This document shows, one piece after another, positions 8,581 to 17,669 of a stretch of DNA of 48,543 bases (the first letter of the stretch is position 1; every line of letters starts with the position of its first letter). Under the pieces are notes generated by a model. The model was not told where the DNA came from. It made no database searches and was given only the letters and a program-made list of their open reading frames with translations. Origin of the DNA: Gammaproteobacteria bacterium (GTDB lineage Bacteria; Pseudomonadota; Gammaproteobacteria; Pseudomonadales; Azotimanducaceae); assembly GCA_026707045.1 (NCBI GenBank), contig JAPOXO010000108.1, forward strand, positions 27,003 to 75,545, given 5' to 3'. Position numbers and translations under genes: made by a program.

Positions 8581-10113
8581 GTGAACAGTGCGTTTGAACA
8601 ATGTCGAAAAGTGGACGCTGGAAGGGCTTGTTATCAAAATGTCAAAGATCGAATCAGTCGCTCGGACAAGGAGAAAGTTGCAAGAGCGAAATCGATTACC
8701 AGAATCGTCATTGCAACACTGATTACGGCTCTTGCATGCATTTCATGTTCATCCCCAAGGGATTCCGTTGGGGTTGTGTTTCCCGAGACTGAAAATCCAA
8801 CTCTGCCTGACCTCACTGCAGTCGACGAGGAATTAGCAAGTTACATACGGACCCGACACGAGAAAGTAGAGCAATACCCAACATCTGGTTCCGAACGCGG
8901 ACGACTTGCTATGACCTATGACGTAAACAACTGGACTCGTCAGTCATTGCCGATTTACGAACAAGCTCAACAACTGGATCCCCACGAATTCATGTGGCCA
9001 TACTTCAGTGCACATCAGCACGCAAAATTGGGAGAATACGAACACGCTGTTGCAAAGCTCGAAGACGCGATCTCAATCGATCCGGAATATACGGCGGCTT
9101 GGTTGTGGTTGGGCTCTTGGCTACTGAGGTTGGATCAATTTGACGAAGCCGAGACGGCATTCGAAAGAGCTTTCTCAATAGACCAGAGTTTTTATGCCAT
9201 CATTGGAAAGGCTCGTGTAAAGCTCAGAAGCGGCAATTCGCAGGAAGCTATAGATTTGCTTGAACCTCTGCGAGTCAAAACATTGCATCCCCAAATCTTT
9301 CGGTTGCTTGCAAGCGCGTACGAAGATTTGAGACGCGCTAGTGAGGCGAAAGTTGCAAGAGCATTGGGTAAGCAAGATGCTGCGTTGAATTGGCCGGATT
9401 CAATAATGCTCCGTCGAGAAAAGCATATACGGGGATTCGGAGAGCGTTTGTCTCGAGCCCAACGATTGATTCAAGCCAATCGTCTTGAAGATTCGCTCAT
9501 AGAGCTTTCAGCATTGCGATTGAAATATGGAGAACGGCCTTCTTTGGTCAGTACATTGGCGTGGGTATATTCGTTGAAACGAGAAACGGATTTAGCTATT
9601 GAAACGCTGCAAATTGGAATAGAAGCAGATCCGAACCACCAGCCTTACTACACGCAATTAGGCGATTTGGTCAGCCTCACTGGCGCTTTAGGAACTGCAG
9701 AAGCACTCTTGCGGAAGAGTGTCGAGTTAAATTCATCTGATTCCGAAGCCTACTTGAGACTGGGGATTGTGTTAATGCAACAAGAACAGTTCGACGATGC
9801 AATAGATTCACTTAAAAATGTACTGGAACTTGGCTCTAGTTCCAATTCCATTTCAGAAGCTCACTTGCATCTGGGAACGATTGAAGGCTACAGGAAGCAG
9901 TGGGGCAAGGCTGCTGAGCACTTTAAGAAGACGATTGAACTGAATCCGCGCCACATCGCCGCACACGAAAGACTCTGCTATGTCTACATCGAAACGGGTC
10001 AGTTCGATGAACTGGAATCTGCTCTACGGTGGGCGAATCAATTGGCAATCCCGCCGGAAAATTTTGATCAGGTCATCGCGTACCGGGACGAAGTTCTTGC
10101 GCACTCCGAGTGA
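8581..10113 (+). CDS. TPR-repeat lipoprotein, copy 2
   Basis: Paralogue of the TPR protein at 5455, up to 510 residues. The frame opens at GTG 8581 without a good ribosome binding site; another GTG is at 8611. Either start leaves a charged N-terminal region of 30-40 residues before the hydrophobic segment (about 39-52), unusually long for a signal peptide. Lipidation could occur at Cys53 or at Cys56, which is followed by Ser; neither has an ideal lipobox. TPR units fill the rest, with the shared KHIRGFGER centre and a GYRKQW motif. It starts 28 bases after copy 1 of the CRTAC1 gene and is followed by copy 2. Function unknown; inferred to act with its CRTAC1 partner. Confidence 0.82.
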   Translation: MNSAFEQCRKVDAGRACYQNVKDRISRSDKEKVARAKSITRIVIATLITALACISCSSPRDSVGVVFPETENPTLPDLTAVDEELASYIRTRHEKVEQYPTSGSERGRLAMTYDVNNWTRQSLPIYEQAQQLDPHEFMWPYFSAHQHAKLGEYEHAVAKLEDAISIDPEYTAAWLWLGSWLLRLDQFDEAETAFERAFSIDQSFYAIIGKARVKLRSGNSQEAIDLLEPLRVKTLHPQIFRLLASAYEDLRRASEAKVARALGKQDAALNWPDSIMLRREKHIRGFGERLSRAQRLIQANRLEDSLIELSALRLKYGERPSLVSTLAWVYSLKRETDLAIETLQIGIEADPNHQPYYTQLGDLVSLTGALGTAEALLRKSVELNSSDSEAYLRLGIVLMQQEQFDDAIDSLKNVLELGSSSNSISEAHLHLGTIEGYRKQWGKAAEHFKKTIELNPRHIAAHERLCYVYIETGQFDELESALRWANQLAIPPENFDQVIAYRDEVLAHSE

Positions 10114-10213
10114 AACATAGGTGCTGATTCTGCGAGCATACGCGGCATTCATCCTTGGCCCTCGTTTTTCGGAAATCGTGCATTCCTAAGTAGGACTACT
10201 CTTCACAGTCGCC

Positions 10214-11887
10214 GTGTGCCCGAAATTACTTTGTCTCAGCGATTGGACAGCACGAGAAATTACGATCGTTCTTTTATTGGGCACAGGACTTGCCGCGTGT
10301 TCGACAGAAGATGGGGCTCCAAGCCAAAGTGAGGACGCATGGTTCATCGAGGAGTCATCTCAACGAGGAATCACTTTTGAGCATAACTCTGGTTTTCGCT
10401 CGATTCCGCTACTTCCCGAAATCAACGGTAGCGGAGTCGCTCTGGCTGATTTAAATGGGGATGGATGGTTAGACATCTATTTCGTACAAAGCGGCAGCCT
10501 CTACGAAGAGGAAGCAGGACAGTGGCACAACGAACTCTACTTCAACATGCATAACGGAAAATTCGAAAAGGCATCGATGACGAGCGGCGCGGGCGATTCC
10601 GGTTACGGCATGGGAGTGGCGGCGGGAGACTACGACAACGACGGAGACGTAGACCTGTACGTAACCAACGTTGGGCGAAATGTGTTGTTAGCCAACGACG
10701 GAACTGGTTCATTTCGTGATGTGTCAGCAGAGGCTGGTGTGGATGACTCCTCCTTTGGTGCGTCTGCAACATTTCAAGATTTTGACCAGGACGGCCATCT
10801 TGACTTGTTTGTTGCCAACTATGTCGACTGGACTAGAAACGCTGAAGTGGAGTGCTACGAAGGTGGTATTCGTTCCTATTGTCCACCAGCCCGATACGAT
10901 GCGCCCGCAGCCAACCTTATATACAAGAATAACGGTGACGGAACATTCAGCAATTCTTCAGAAGAAAGTGGAATTGGTGCGGAATTTGGCAATAGTTTCG
11001 GCGTGGTCAGCGCCGACTTCAATTCAGATGGCCTGATCGATTTGTATGTAGCCAATGACCGCACTCCCAATGAGCTCTGGATTAACCAAGGCGGGTTCAA
11101 ATTTGCAAACTTAGCCGAATCTTACGGAGTTGCGGCTGATGGTTTTGGTCAAGTCAAAGCCGGGATGGGAGTTACAACCAATGACTATGATCGGGATGGA
11201 GATTTTGACCTGCTGATTGTGAATCTAGTTGGAGAGACCGATACGTTCTTTCGAAACGACGGTACACACTTTGTGGATATCACTAACCAAACTGGATTGA
11301 ATACAAAAACCACCCGATATACACGATGGGGAGTCATTCTCCAGGACTTCAACAATGATGGATTGTTGGATCTGTATGTGGCAAACGGTGGAGTCTATCC
11401 CAGCGACTTGCGTTCGGGAGACATCTATGCTGAGCAAAACATACTTTTTGATGGTCTGTCGGATGGTTCATTTGTGCACGCACGAAAAGGGCCCGGATGG
11501 ATGCATACGAGCCGTGGATGCGCCGTGGGGGACGTAGACAACGACGGAGGATTGGACCTTGTGGTGGTAAACCGAGATGCACCTCCGTATTTGATGCTCA
11601 ACAGTGTCGAGAAACGAGGAAATTGGCTATCACTCGAGCTTAGAAATCAAATGGGAAGGAGTGCGCTGGGTGCAGTACTTTCCTATGCCATCGGTGGACA
11701 GACTCATTATTCAATGGTTTCTCGAGATGGGAGCTTCATGTCGTCGAGCGACGCACGAGTACATCTGGGACTCGGTGAAGAAAAACTCATTACAGAATTG
11801 GAAGTCCGTTGGTCCAACGGTCAAATTGAGCATCTCGGAGACTTTGCAGCTAACCAGTTCTTAGTGCTGCACCAGGACGAAGACTGA
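10214..11887 (+). CDS. CRTAC1-family FG-GAP/VCBS and UnbV-domain lipoprotein, copy 2
   Basis: 557-residue paralogue of the protein at 6864. It has the clearest lipobox of the four, LAAC with Cys29 followed by Ser30. Calcium-loop repeats include DLNGDGWLD, DYDNDGDVD, DFDQDGHLD, DYDRDGDFD and DFNNDGLLD. The C terminus has the UnbV signature (SFMSSSDARVHLGLG, VRWSNGQIE). Unlike the first pair, it is 100 bases away from its TPR partner and starts with GTG, so translational coupling is lost. A stretch of identical DNA (7260-7280 and 10628-10648), encoding DYDNDGD, is consistent with paralogy, though overall the copies have diverged well. It ends convergently with the flavoprotein gene, 24 bases away. 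Confidence 0.9.
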   Translation: MCPKLLCLSDWTAREITIVLLLGTGLAACSTEDGAPSQSEDAWFIEESSQRGITFEHNSGFRSIPLLPEINGSGVALADLNGDGWLDIYFVQSGSLYEEEAGQWHNELYFNMHNGKFEKASMTSGAGDSGYGMGVAAGDYDNDGDVDLYVTNVGRNVLLANDGTGSFRDVSAEAGVDDSSFGASATFQDFDQDGHLDLFVANYVDWTRNAEVECYEGGIRSYCPPARYDAPAANLIYKNNGDGTFSNSSEESGIGAEFGNSFGVVSADFNSDGLIDLYVANDRTPNELWINQGGFKFANLAESYGVAADGFGQVKAGMGVTTNDYDRDGDFDLLIVNLVGETDTFFRNDGTHFVDITNQTGLNTKTTRYTRWGVILQDFNNDGLLDLYVANGGVYPSDLRSGDIYAEQNILFDGLSDGSFVHARKGPGWMHTSRGCAVGDVDNDGGLDLVVVNRDAPPYLMLNSVEKRGNWLSLELRNQMGRSALGAVLSYAIGGQTHYSMVSRDGSFMSSSDARVHLGLGEEKLITELEVRWSNGQIEHLGDFAANQFLVLHQDED

Positions 11888-11911
11888 TTTGCGTTCTTGG
11901 TTTGTTAGCGC

Positions 11912-12934
11912 TTAATTTACCCCAAGCCGTTCTTGCAGCAGAGGACTTGTAGTGGTGTATTGAAGATGAACTTTCTCTCCAGGATTGAGTCGTTCCTTGA
12001 TAGCGAATGCGGCCAGAGCGGCTTCATGGAATCCCGATAGGATCAGTTTCTTTTTTCCTGGATATACCGCAATATCTCCAATTGCGTAGATGCCTGGAAT
12101 GTTCGTCTCAAATTTTTCCGTATCTGTAATCACCTGATTGCGCTGAAGTTCCAAATCCCAATTCGCTATTGGGCCAAGTCGAGGAGACAGTCCGAAAAAC
12201 ACCAACAAATAATCGACATCCAAGCGCTCGACATCTCGATTCGGCTGCGTTATGTGAACTTCGGTCATGCGACCGTCTCTTTCGGTCAGTTCGGTAGCAT
12301 TACCTACCATAAAGCGCATCTTTTCGTCAGAGACAAATTGCTTCATCTTTTCGACTGTGGCGTCTGCCGCGCGAAACTTCTCGCTCCGATGAACCAAAGT
12401 CAAGGAACGCACTTTCTCGACTAATTCGACTGTCCAGTCAAGGGCAGAGTCTCCTCCTCCGAGTACGACAACATTTTTGTCCTTGAGCAGTGATTTGTCC
12501 TGAATGCGGTAAAAGATCTGCTTGTCCACGAAACGATCAATGCCTTGTACCCTCAAGGGCTGTGGTTGGAATGAACCGACACCTCCGGCGATGACGACTG
12601 CTGACGAATTGATTTCGAGACCTTTGCTTGTGCGAATATTGAACGTGTTGCCTTCGGTGGGATTGAGTTCCGTCACTTGCTGGTCGAGATGAAAGACTGT
12701 TTCGAACGGTTTAATTTGTTCAAGCAATCGATCCACCAGCTCCAATGCGGAACAGACAGGGATACCCGGAATGTCGTAGATGGGCTTATCGGGATAGAGT
12801 TCGTAACACTGACCACCGACACTCGGTAAAGCGTCCACGACATGAGCGTTCATACCTAGCAGGCCAAGCTCGAAAACTTGGAAAATTCCACACGGCCCCG
12901 CGCCCACAATTACTGCATCAGTCGTTGCTTGCAT
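11912..12934 (-). CDS. Ferredoxin-NADP+ reductase, thioredoxin-reductase-like (YumC type)
   Basis: 340-residue FAD/NAD(P)H flavoprotein. The FAD-binding GAGPCG motif is at residues 11-16, followed by GGQCYELYPDKPIYDIPG, typical of YumC-type ferredoxin/flavodoxin-NADP+ reductases. A second nucleotide-binding motif, VVVLGGGDSALDW, lies in the middle and IYAIGDIA closes the FAD domain. The CxxC redox pair of true thioredoxin reductases is missing, supporting the FNR-like assignment. It is 21 bases downstream of gatB in the same direction and is probably cotranscribed, although no functional link is evident. Electron partner is unknown. Confidence 0.88.
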   Translation of the reverse strand: MQATTDAVIVGAGPCGIFQVFELGLLGMNAHVVDALPSVGGQCYELYPDKPIYDIPGIPVCSALELVDRLLEQIKPFETVFHLDQQVTELNPTEGNTFNIRTSKGLEINSSAVVIAGGVGSFQPQPLRVQGIDRFVDKQIFYRIQDKSLLKDKNVVVLGGGDSALDWTVELVEKVRSLTLVHRSEKFRAADATVEKMKQFVSDEKMRFMVGNATELTERDGRMTEVHITQPNRDVERLDVDYLLVFFGLSPRLGPIANWDLELQRNQVITDTEKFETNIPGIYAIGDIAVYPGKKKLILSGFHEAALAAFAIKERLNPGEKVHLQYTTTSPLLQERLGVN

Positions 12935-12955
12935 TTATGATTGAGAACCTCATGT

Positions 12956-14401
12956 TTAGGTGGAAGTGAGTTCAATGAAGATTTCACTTAATTTCTTGGG
13001 GTCGGCCTTTCCGTGCGAAGTCTTCATGGCTTGTCCAATCAAGAATCCTAAGACCTTAGACTTTCCTTCAGATAGTTGTTTTACTTGATCGGGATGGCTG
13101 GCCAAAATTGTCTGCGCTAGTTCTCGCAGTTCGCTGTTGTCGGAAATTCGTGCTTGTTTTACTTGATCCAGAACATCATGCACTGAGCCGCCTTGTGACA
13201 ACACCTGATCGAATACTTGCTTGGCTAGAGCGTCCGAGACTTCGCCGCTGTCTACATGACGGAGAATTACTCCTAACGATTCCGGCGACAAGGAAAATTT
13301 TTCTATGGTTATGGCATCCCGATTCAACACTGAGGAAACATTTCCCAAAACCCAATTCGCAACAAGACTTGCATTGTTTGTAACTTTACAGATAGCTTCG
13401 AAGTAGTCGGAGGTCGCTCGATCGCGAGTAAGAAGCGCAGCAACTGCGGGGTTGAGGTTTAAGTAAGTTGTATAGCGTTTTCGACGGTTACTGGGCAGTT
13501 CGGGCATTGACTGACTGATGGATCGAACCAAATCTTGAGATACTTCTACCGGTAACAGGTCAGGGTCGGGAAAGTACCTGTAATCGTCTGAGAATTCCTT
13601 TCCACGCATGCGGCGTGTCTCGTCTCGTTCCACGTCGTAGAGGCGAGTTTCGCGTTCAACGGTTTCATTTTGTTCTAGTAGAGAAATTTGCCGGTCAATT
13701 TCGTACTGTACTGCTCGTTCCACAAATCGAAACGAATTGACGTTCTTGATTTCAGTTCGGTTTCCTAAAGCCTGTGTTCCGTGCCTTCGTACGGATACGT
13801 TTGCATCGCAACGCATAGACCCTTCATTAAGGTTGCCATCGCAAATTCCTAACCAAGTAACGAGGGTGTGAAGTTGTCGAAAGCACGCAGCGGCTTCGGA
13901 GGATGAGTTCAAATCGGGCTCCGTAACGACTTCCAACAGCGGTGTTCCAGCACGATTCAAATCGATGGCTGTTACTTTCTCATAGCGATCATGAATGGAC
14001 TTACCAGCATCCTCCTCGAGATGAGCTCGTGTGATACCGATAGTTTTGACTGTGTCACCGTCTACATGCAGATCCAATGAACCCTTCCCGACAATCGGAT
14101 TTGCCAGCTGAGTGATTTGATAGCCCTTTGGAAGGTCGGGATAGAAATAGCTTTTACGCTCGAATCTGCAAGTGGGGGAAATGCTTGCACCAATCGCGAC
14201 GCCGAACATGATCGCCTTGTTCAATGCTTCTTTATTCAATACAGGCAACGTGCCCGGGATTGCGAGATCTACGAGATTTGCTGACGTATTCGGAACAGGG
14301 TGCACACTTGCGGGCGAAGTGGAAAACAACTTGGACTCAGTGTTCAGTTGAACATGAATCTCCAAACCAATTACGGGTTCCCAGTGCGATGAGCAGCTCA
14401 T
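12956..14401 (-). CDS. gatB: Aspartyl/glutamyl-tRNA amidotransferase subunit B
   Basis: GatB, 481 residues from ATG 14401. The N terminus WEPVIGLEIHVQLNTESKLFS is the family signature, and the C-terminal YqeY/GatB tail is present. It activates Glu-tRNA(Gln) or Asp-tRNA(Asn) by phosphorylation and transfers ammonia delivered by GatA. The frame runs ten codons further upstream, but the chosen ATG overlaps the gatA stop as ATGA, typical of coupled subunits. Full length with no lesions seen. Confidence 0.97.
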   Translation of the reverse strand: MSCSSHWEPVIGLEIHVQLNTESKLFSTSPASVHPVPNTSANLVDLAIPGTLPVLNKEALNKAIMFGVAIGASISPTCRFERKSYFYPDLPKGYQITQLANPIVGKGSLDLHVDGDTVKTIGITRAHLEEDAGKSIHDRYEKVTAIDLNRAGTPLLEVVTEPDLNSSSEAAACFRQLHTLVTWLGICDGNLNEGSMRCDANVSVRRHGTQALGNRTEIKNVNSFRFVERAVQYEIDRQISLLEQNETVERETRLYDVERDETRRMRGKEFSDDYRYFPDPDLLPVEVSQDLVRSISQSMPELPSNRRKRYTTYLNLNPAVAALLTRDRATSDYFEAICKVTNNASLVANWVLGNVSSVLNRDAITIEKFSLSPESLGVILRHVDSGEVSDALAKQVFDQVLSQGGSVHDVLDQVKQARISDNSELRELAQTILASHPDQVKQLSEGKSKVLGFLIGQAMKTSHGKADPKKLSEIFIELTST

Positions 14402-15840
14402 GAGAGTGTGGCGGGACATTGAAGATGCCAATCTGTCAACGACTGAAAATCCACTCCCAGTTCGAACAAATTTGACTCGCCAAAATGGGGACCAATGATT
14501 TGCAGCCCAACCGGCAAGCCGTCTGCAAAGCCGCAGGGAATGCTCATGGCTGGAAGCCCGGCCATGTTCACTGGAACAGTAAATTGATCCTGTTTGTACA
14601 TTTCCGTCGGTTCGCGGTCCATTGCATGAAGTCGAAACGCCGTAGTTGGTGTTGCAGGAGAGAGTATTAAGTCGACACTTTCAAATGCTCGGAGATAGTC
14701 GTCCCGAATAAGTCTGCGTATTTTTTGCGCTTTGACGTAGTATGCGTCGTAGTGCCCGACGGACAGCACAAACGTACCTGTCAATATACGTCGTTTCACT
14801 TCTTGCCCAAAGCCTTCACTACGGGAGCGCTCACAAAGTTCGTCGAACGTTGAACCTTGCTTACTTCTTAATCCATAGCGAATCCCGTCGTATCGTGCAA
14901 GGTTCGCAGAAGCTTCGGCACAAGAGATCACATAGTAGGCTGCCACAGCGACATTGAAGTGGGGTAAATCTATCTCAATGATCGTGTTTCCCTGTTCTTC
15001 AAGAATCTTTCGGGCTTCTTCGAGAGGTCTAGCGATTGAATTTGGCAAGTCTGAAAACAGAGAACTTGGATAGCCAAGCTTCATTTGTTTTTGTTTGGAT
15101 TTTGTTGAAGCACTTTTTAGTGTTGAACTTGTTGAGTCTTGTGTGTCGTGACCTGACATCGAATTGAACATCAAACGTGCATCTTCAACCGTTCGCGTGA
15201 GAGTACCTGGATGATCTAGACTTGATGCGAACGCAATCATTCCAAATCGAGAATTGAGACCATAGGTTGGCTTAAATCCGGTGACTCCACAAAAAGAGGC
15301 TGGTTGACGAATTGATCCGCCTGTGTCCGAACCGGTGCATGCCGGGGCGATACAAGCCGCTACTGCTGCTGCTGATCCACCCGAAGAACCTCCAGGTACT
15401 CGGTCCAGATTCCATGGATTTCGTACCGGACCGAACTTGCTTGTCTCGTTGGAAGATCCCATTGCAAATTCATCCATATTGGTCTTGCCAAGACATATCG
15501 CTCCGGCATTTTGGAGGTTTTCAACGATCGTTGCGTCATATGGAGCGACGAATGAATCGAGCATAGATGAGCAGCATGTTGTCTTTTCTCCCTTGACACA
15601 AAATACATCCTTGTGGCCAATAGGAATGCCAATCAGAGGTTTTAATAGTCCGTCGGATATGTGCTTGTCTGCCAATTGTGCGGATCGTAATGCCGCTTCA
15701 TCGTATGTGGCAACAAAGCTGTTGAACTGACAATCCGTTCGACGAATTCGAGCTAAATACTCACTCGTTATTTCATACGAACTGATTTGGCGCGTTTCGA
15801 GAAGTTCGCGTAACTGCACAAGAGACTGGACCGTTTCCAC
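14398..15840 (-). CDS. gatA: Aspartyl/glutamyl-tRNA amidotransferase subunit A
   Basis: GatA, 480 residues, the amidase that releases ammonia from glutamine. The Ser-cisSer-Lys triad is readable: Lys77 in GHKD, Ser152 in PGGSSGGS and nucleophile Ser176 in GSDTGGS. It starts with GTG one base into the gatC stop (TAGTG), and its own stop overlaps gatB, so the three subunits are translationally coupled in the order C-A-B. Length is as expected. Confidence 0.97.
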   Translation of the reverse strand: METVQSLVQLRELLETRQISSYEITSEYLARIRRTDCQFNSFVATYDEAALRSAQLADKHISDGLLKPLIGIPIGHKDVFCVKGEKTTCCSSMLDSFVAPYDATIVENLQNAGAICLGKTNMDEFAMGSSNETSKFGPVRNPWNLDRVPGGSSGGSAAAVAACIAPACTGSDTGGSIRQPASFCGVTGFKPTYGLNSRFGMIAFASSLDHPGTLTRTVEDARLMFNSMSGHDTQDSTSSTLKSASTKSKQKQMKLGYPSSLFSDLPNSIARPLEEARKILEEQGNTIIEIDLPHFNVAVAAYYVISCAEASANLARYDGIRYGLRSKQGSTFDELCERSRSEGFGQEVKRRILTGTFVLSVGHYDAYYVKAQKIRRLIRDDYLRAFESVDLILSPATPTTAFRLHAMDREPTEMYKQDQFTVPVNMAGLPAMSIPCGFADGLPVGLQIIGPHFGESNLFELGVDFQSLTDWHLQCPATLS

Positions 15841-16124
15841 TACGGATCTACTACTCTCGGTACAACATAGAATCCATCGATTGTCTTTGCGGCAAATTTC
15901 TGATAGACGTCCCGTTCTATATCGTCATCGGCGACATCCTCTCGCAAGGCTTGAACAGAATCAAGCGGATGGGCCAATGGTTCTATTTTGTCTGTTGAGA
16001 TGGACTTTATCTCGTCGACGAATTTCAGTATAGTGCTCAAGTCTTGGAGTAAAGGAAGACGTTCGTCTACCTCCAAACGTATTCGGCTAAGTTGCCCAAG
16101 TCTTGCGAGGGTTGTATCGTCCAC
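15840..16124 (-). CDS. gatC: Aspartyl/glutamyl-tRNA amidotransferase subunit C
   Basis: GatC, 94 residues, the small helper that clamps GatA to GatB. LARLGQLSRIRLEVDE and the LAHPLDSVQALREDV segment are family features. The start is GTG at 16124. It is the first gene of the minus-strand gat operon and diverges from mreB across a 417-base gap, an arrangement common in Pseudomonas-like bacteria. Confidence 0.95.
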   Translation of the reverse strand: MDDTTLARLGQLSRIRLEVDERLPLLQDLSTILKFVDEIKSISTDKIEPLAHPLDSVQALREDVADDDIERDVYQKFAAKTIDGFYVVPRVVDP

Positions 16125-16541
16125 AGTGATATGTATCCACGAAATTAGAAGATATATGACCTATGCGAAAAACGCATTGACAATGTCTTCGGGAGTGGTT
16201 CAAACCTAAACGGGCAAGGCCAGCAACCACGATTTGATTGCGGGTATTCTATGCCGTGAAACAAAACTTGCCTAAGGCAACGCAGACACTCGCTGTTTGT
16301 TAGCAATCTGATTGTCAATTACCCTAAAGACACAATCACTGATCCATTTCGCTCTCCTTTTAGACACTGTTTTTCGTTATTGCACTTTCTCAGTTCTTAG
16401 GGGAGTTTTCAAGCTTAAAGAGTTGGATAGCAAGACGCATTTATTAGCTTGTATGTTTTGCCTGAGATGCCAGTGGGCACTAGTGGTAGTGCTACAATCC
16501 GTCGATAATTCGAACTCCTTTCAAGCTGTAGAGACATGTAG
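16125..16541. other. Divergent gatC-mreB intergenic region
   Basis: 417 bases without a recognisable gene. It contains a small inverted repeat ATGCG-AAAAA-CGCAT (about 16161-16175) near gatC and an extended -10 element before mreB. I see no tRNA or small-RNA gene. Confidence 0.65.
16490..16498 (+). promoter_or_regulatory. Extended -10 element, candidate mreB promoter
   Basis: TGCTACAAT fits the extended -10 pattern TGnTATAAT with one mismatch. No good -35 lies 16-18 bases upstream, which extended -10 promoters can tolerate. The predicted start would be about 37 bases before the mreB ATG. Confidence 0.35.
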
Positions 16542-17567
16542 ATGTTAAGAGCAATCCGCGGCCTCTTTTCCCCAGATATGTCCATCGATTTGGGCACCGC
16601 GAACACCTTGATTTTTATTAAGAATCAGGGTATTGTCCTAAACGAGCCTTCGGTTGTGGCCATCCGTCCAAATGACCGTAGCGTTGCAGCTGTGGGCACA
16701 AATGCCAAGTCGATGTTAGGCAGAACCCCAAAGGAGATTAGCGTAATTCGTCCAATGAAGGACGGCCAGATAGCGGATTTCCAGGTCACAAGCCGAATGC
16801 TTCGCTACTTTATCGACAAAGCGATTGGTGGTAAGTTCTTTGCTGGAAGTCCACGCGTGCTTGTTTGCATTCCGTGCAAGTCTACGCAGGTAGAAAAGAG
16901 AGCGATTAGGGAATCGGTCGACTCAGCCGGCGCACGCGAGGTGTTCTTGATTGAGGAACCTTTAGCGGCCGCTGTTGGCGCAAACTTGAACATTCAAGAT
17001 GCGAGAGGATCGATGGTTGTAGACATCGGAGGCGGCACCACCGATATTGCAATTATGGCCCTGAATGGAGTTGTCGTGTCTGAGAGTATTCGGGTTGGAG
17101 GTGACGAGTTCGACGAGGCCGTGATGCTCTATGTGCGCCAGAAGGAAGGATGTGTAATCGGTGAGTCCACCGCAGAACTGATTAAGAAGAGAATTGGGAC
17201 TGCGGTTCCGGTGAACGAGATACAGGAAATGACAGTAACTGGCCACAATTTGTCGGCTGGAGTCCCGCGTAGAATCGTGCTCAACAGTGACCACATGCAA
17301 GAGGCTTTGCATGTCTCAACCCAGCAAGTTATGGAAGCAGTCAAGGCTGCACTGCAGCGTTGCCCACCGGAACTCTCTGCCGACATTGCAGAGAGCGGAA
17401 TCATGCTCACTGGAGGAGGAGCCCTTCTCAATGGTCTCGACGAATTGTTGCAGCAAGAGACAGGACTACCTGTAATGGTTGCTGAAGATCCGCTTACGTG
17501 CGTCGCGGAAGGTTGCGGAAAAATCTTGGACTCGGACTACATAAACTACCTTGCGGAAAGCACGTAG
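16542..17567 (+). CDS. mreB: Rod-shape actin homologue MreB
   Basis: MreB, 341 residues, the bacterial actin that guides lateral cell-wall synthesis. [13 protein letters not shown] gives the phosphate-1 loop near residue 13, [12 protein letters not shown] the phosphate-2 loop, and [15 protein letters not shown] the adenosine motif. ATG start, no strong Shine-Dalgarno. It begins the mreBCD cluster and implies a rod-shaped cell. Length is slightly under the usual 345-347. Confidence 0.97.
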   Translation: MLRAIRGLFSPDMSIDLGTANTLIFIKNQGIVLNEPSVVAIRPNDRSVAAVGTNAKSMLGRTPKEISVIRPMKDGQIADFQVTSRMLRYFIDKAIGGKFFAGSPRVLVCIPCKSTQVEKRAIRESVDSAGAREVFLIEEPLAAAVGANLNIQDARGSMVVDIGGGTTDIAIMALNGVVVSESIRVGGDEFDEAVMLYVRQKEGCVIGESTAELIKKRIGTAVPVNEIQEMTVTGHNLSAGVPRRIVLNSDHMQEALHVSTQQVMEAVKAALQRCPPELSADIAESGIMLTGGGALLNGLDELLQQETGLPVMVAEDPLTCVAEGCGKILDSDYINYLAEST

Positions 17568-17641
17568 TTTGCGAAGAGTATGAGAAACCATGGAATCGCA
17601 GCTTGCATTGGAGCTATTGAAAGTCTCGTTTACCCGGCTCT

Positions 17642-17660
17642 CACAGCACATCTAGCTGTG
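17642..17660 (+). repeat. Hairpin just upstream of the mreC start
   Basis: CACAGC (17642-17647) pairs with GCTGTG (17655-17660) around a 7-base loop, nine bases before the TTG start of mreC. There is no T-tract, so it is not a terminator. It occupies the place where a ribosome binding site would be. Confidence 0.4.
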
Positions 17661-17669
17661 TAAACTAAT

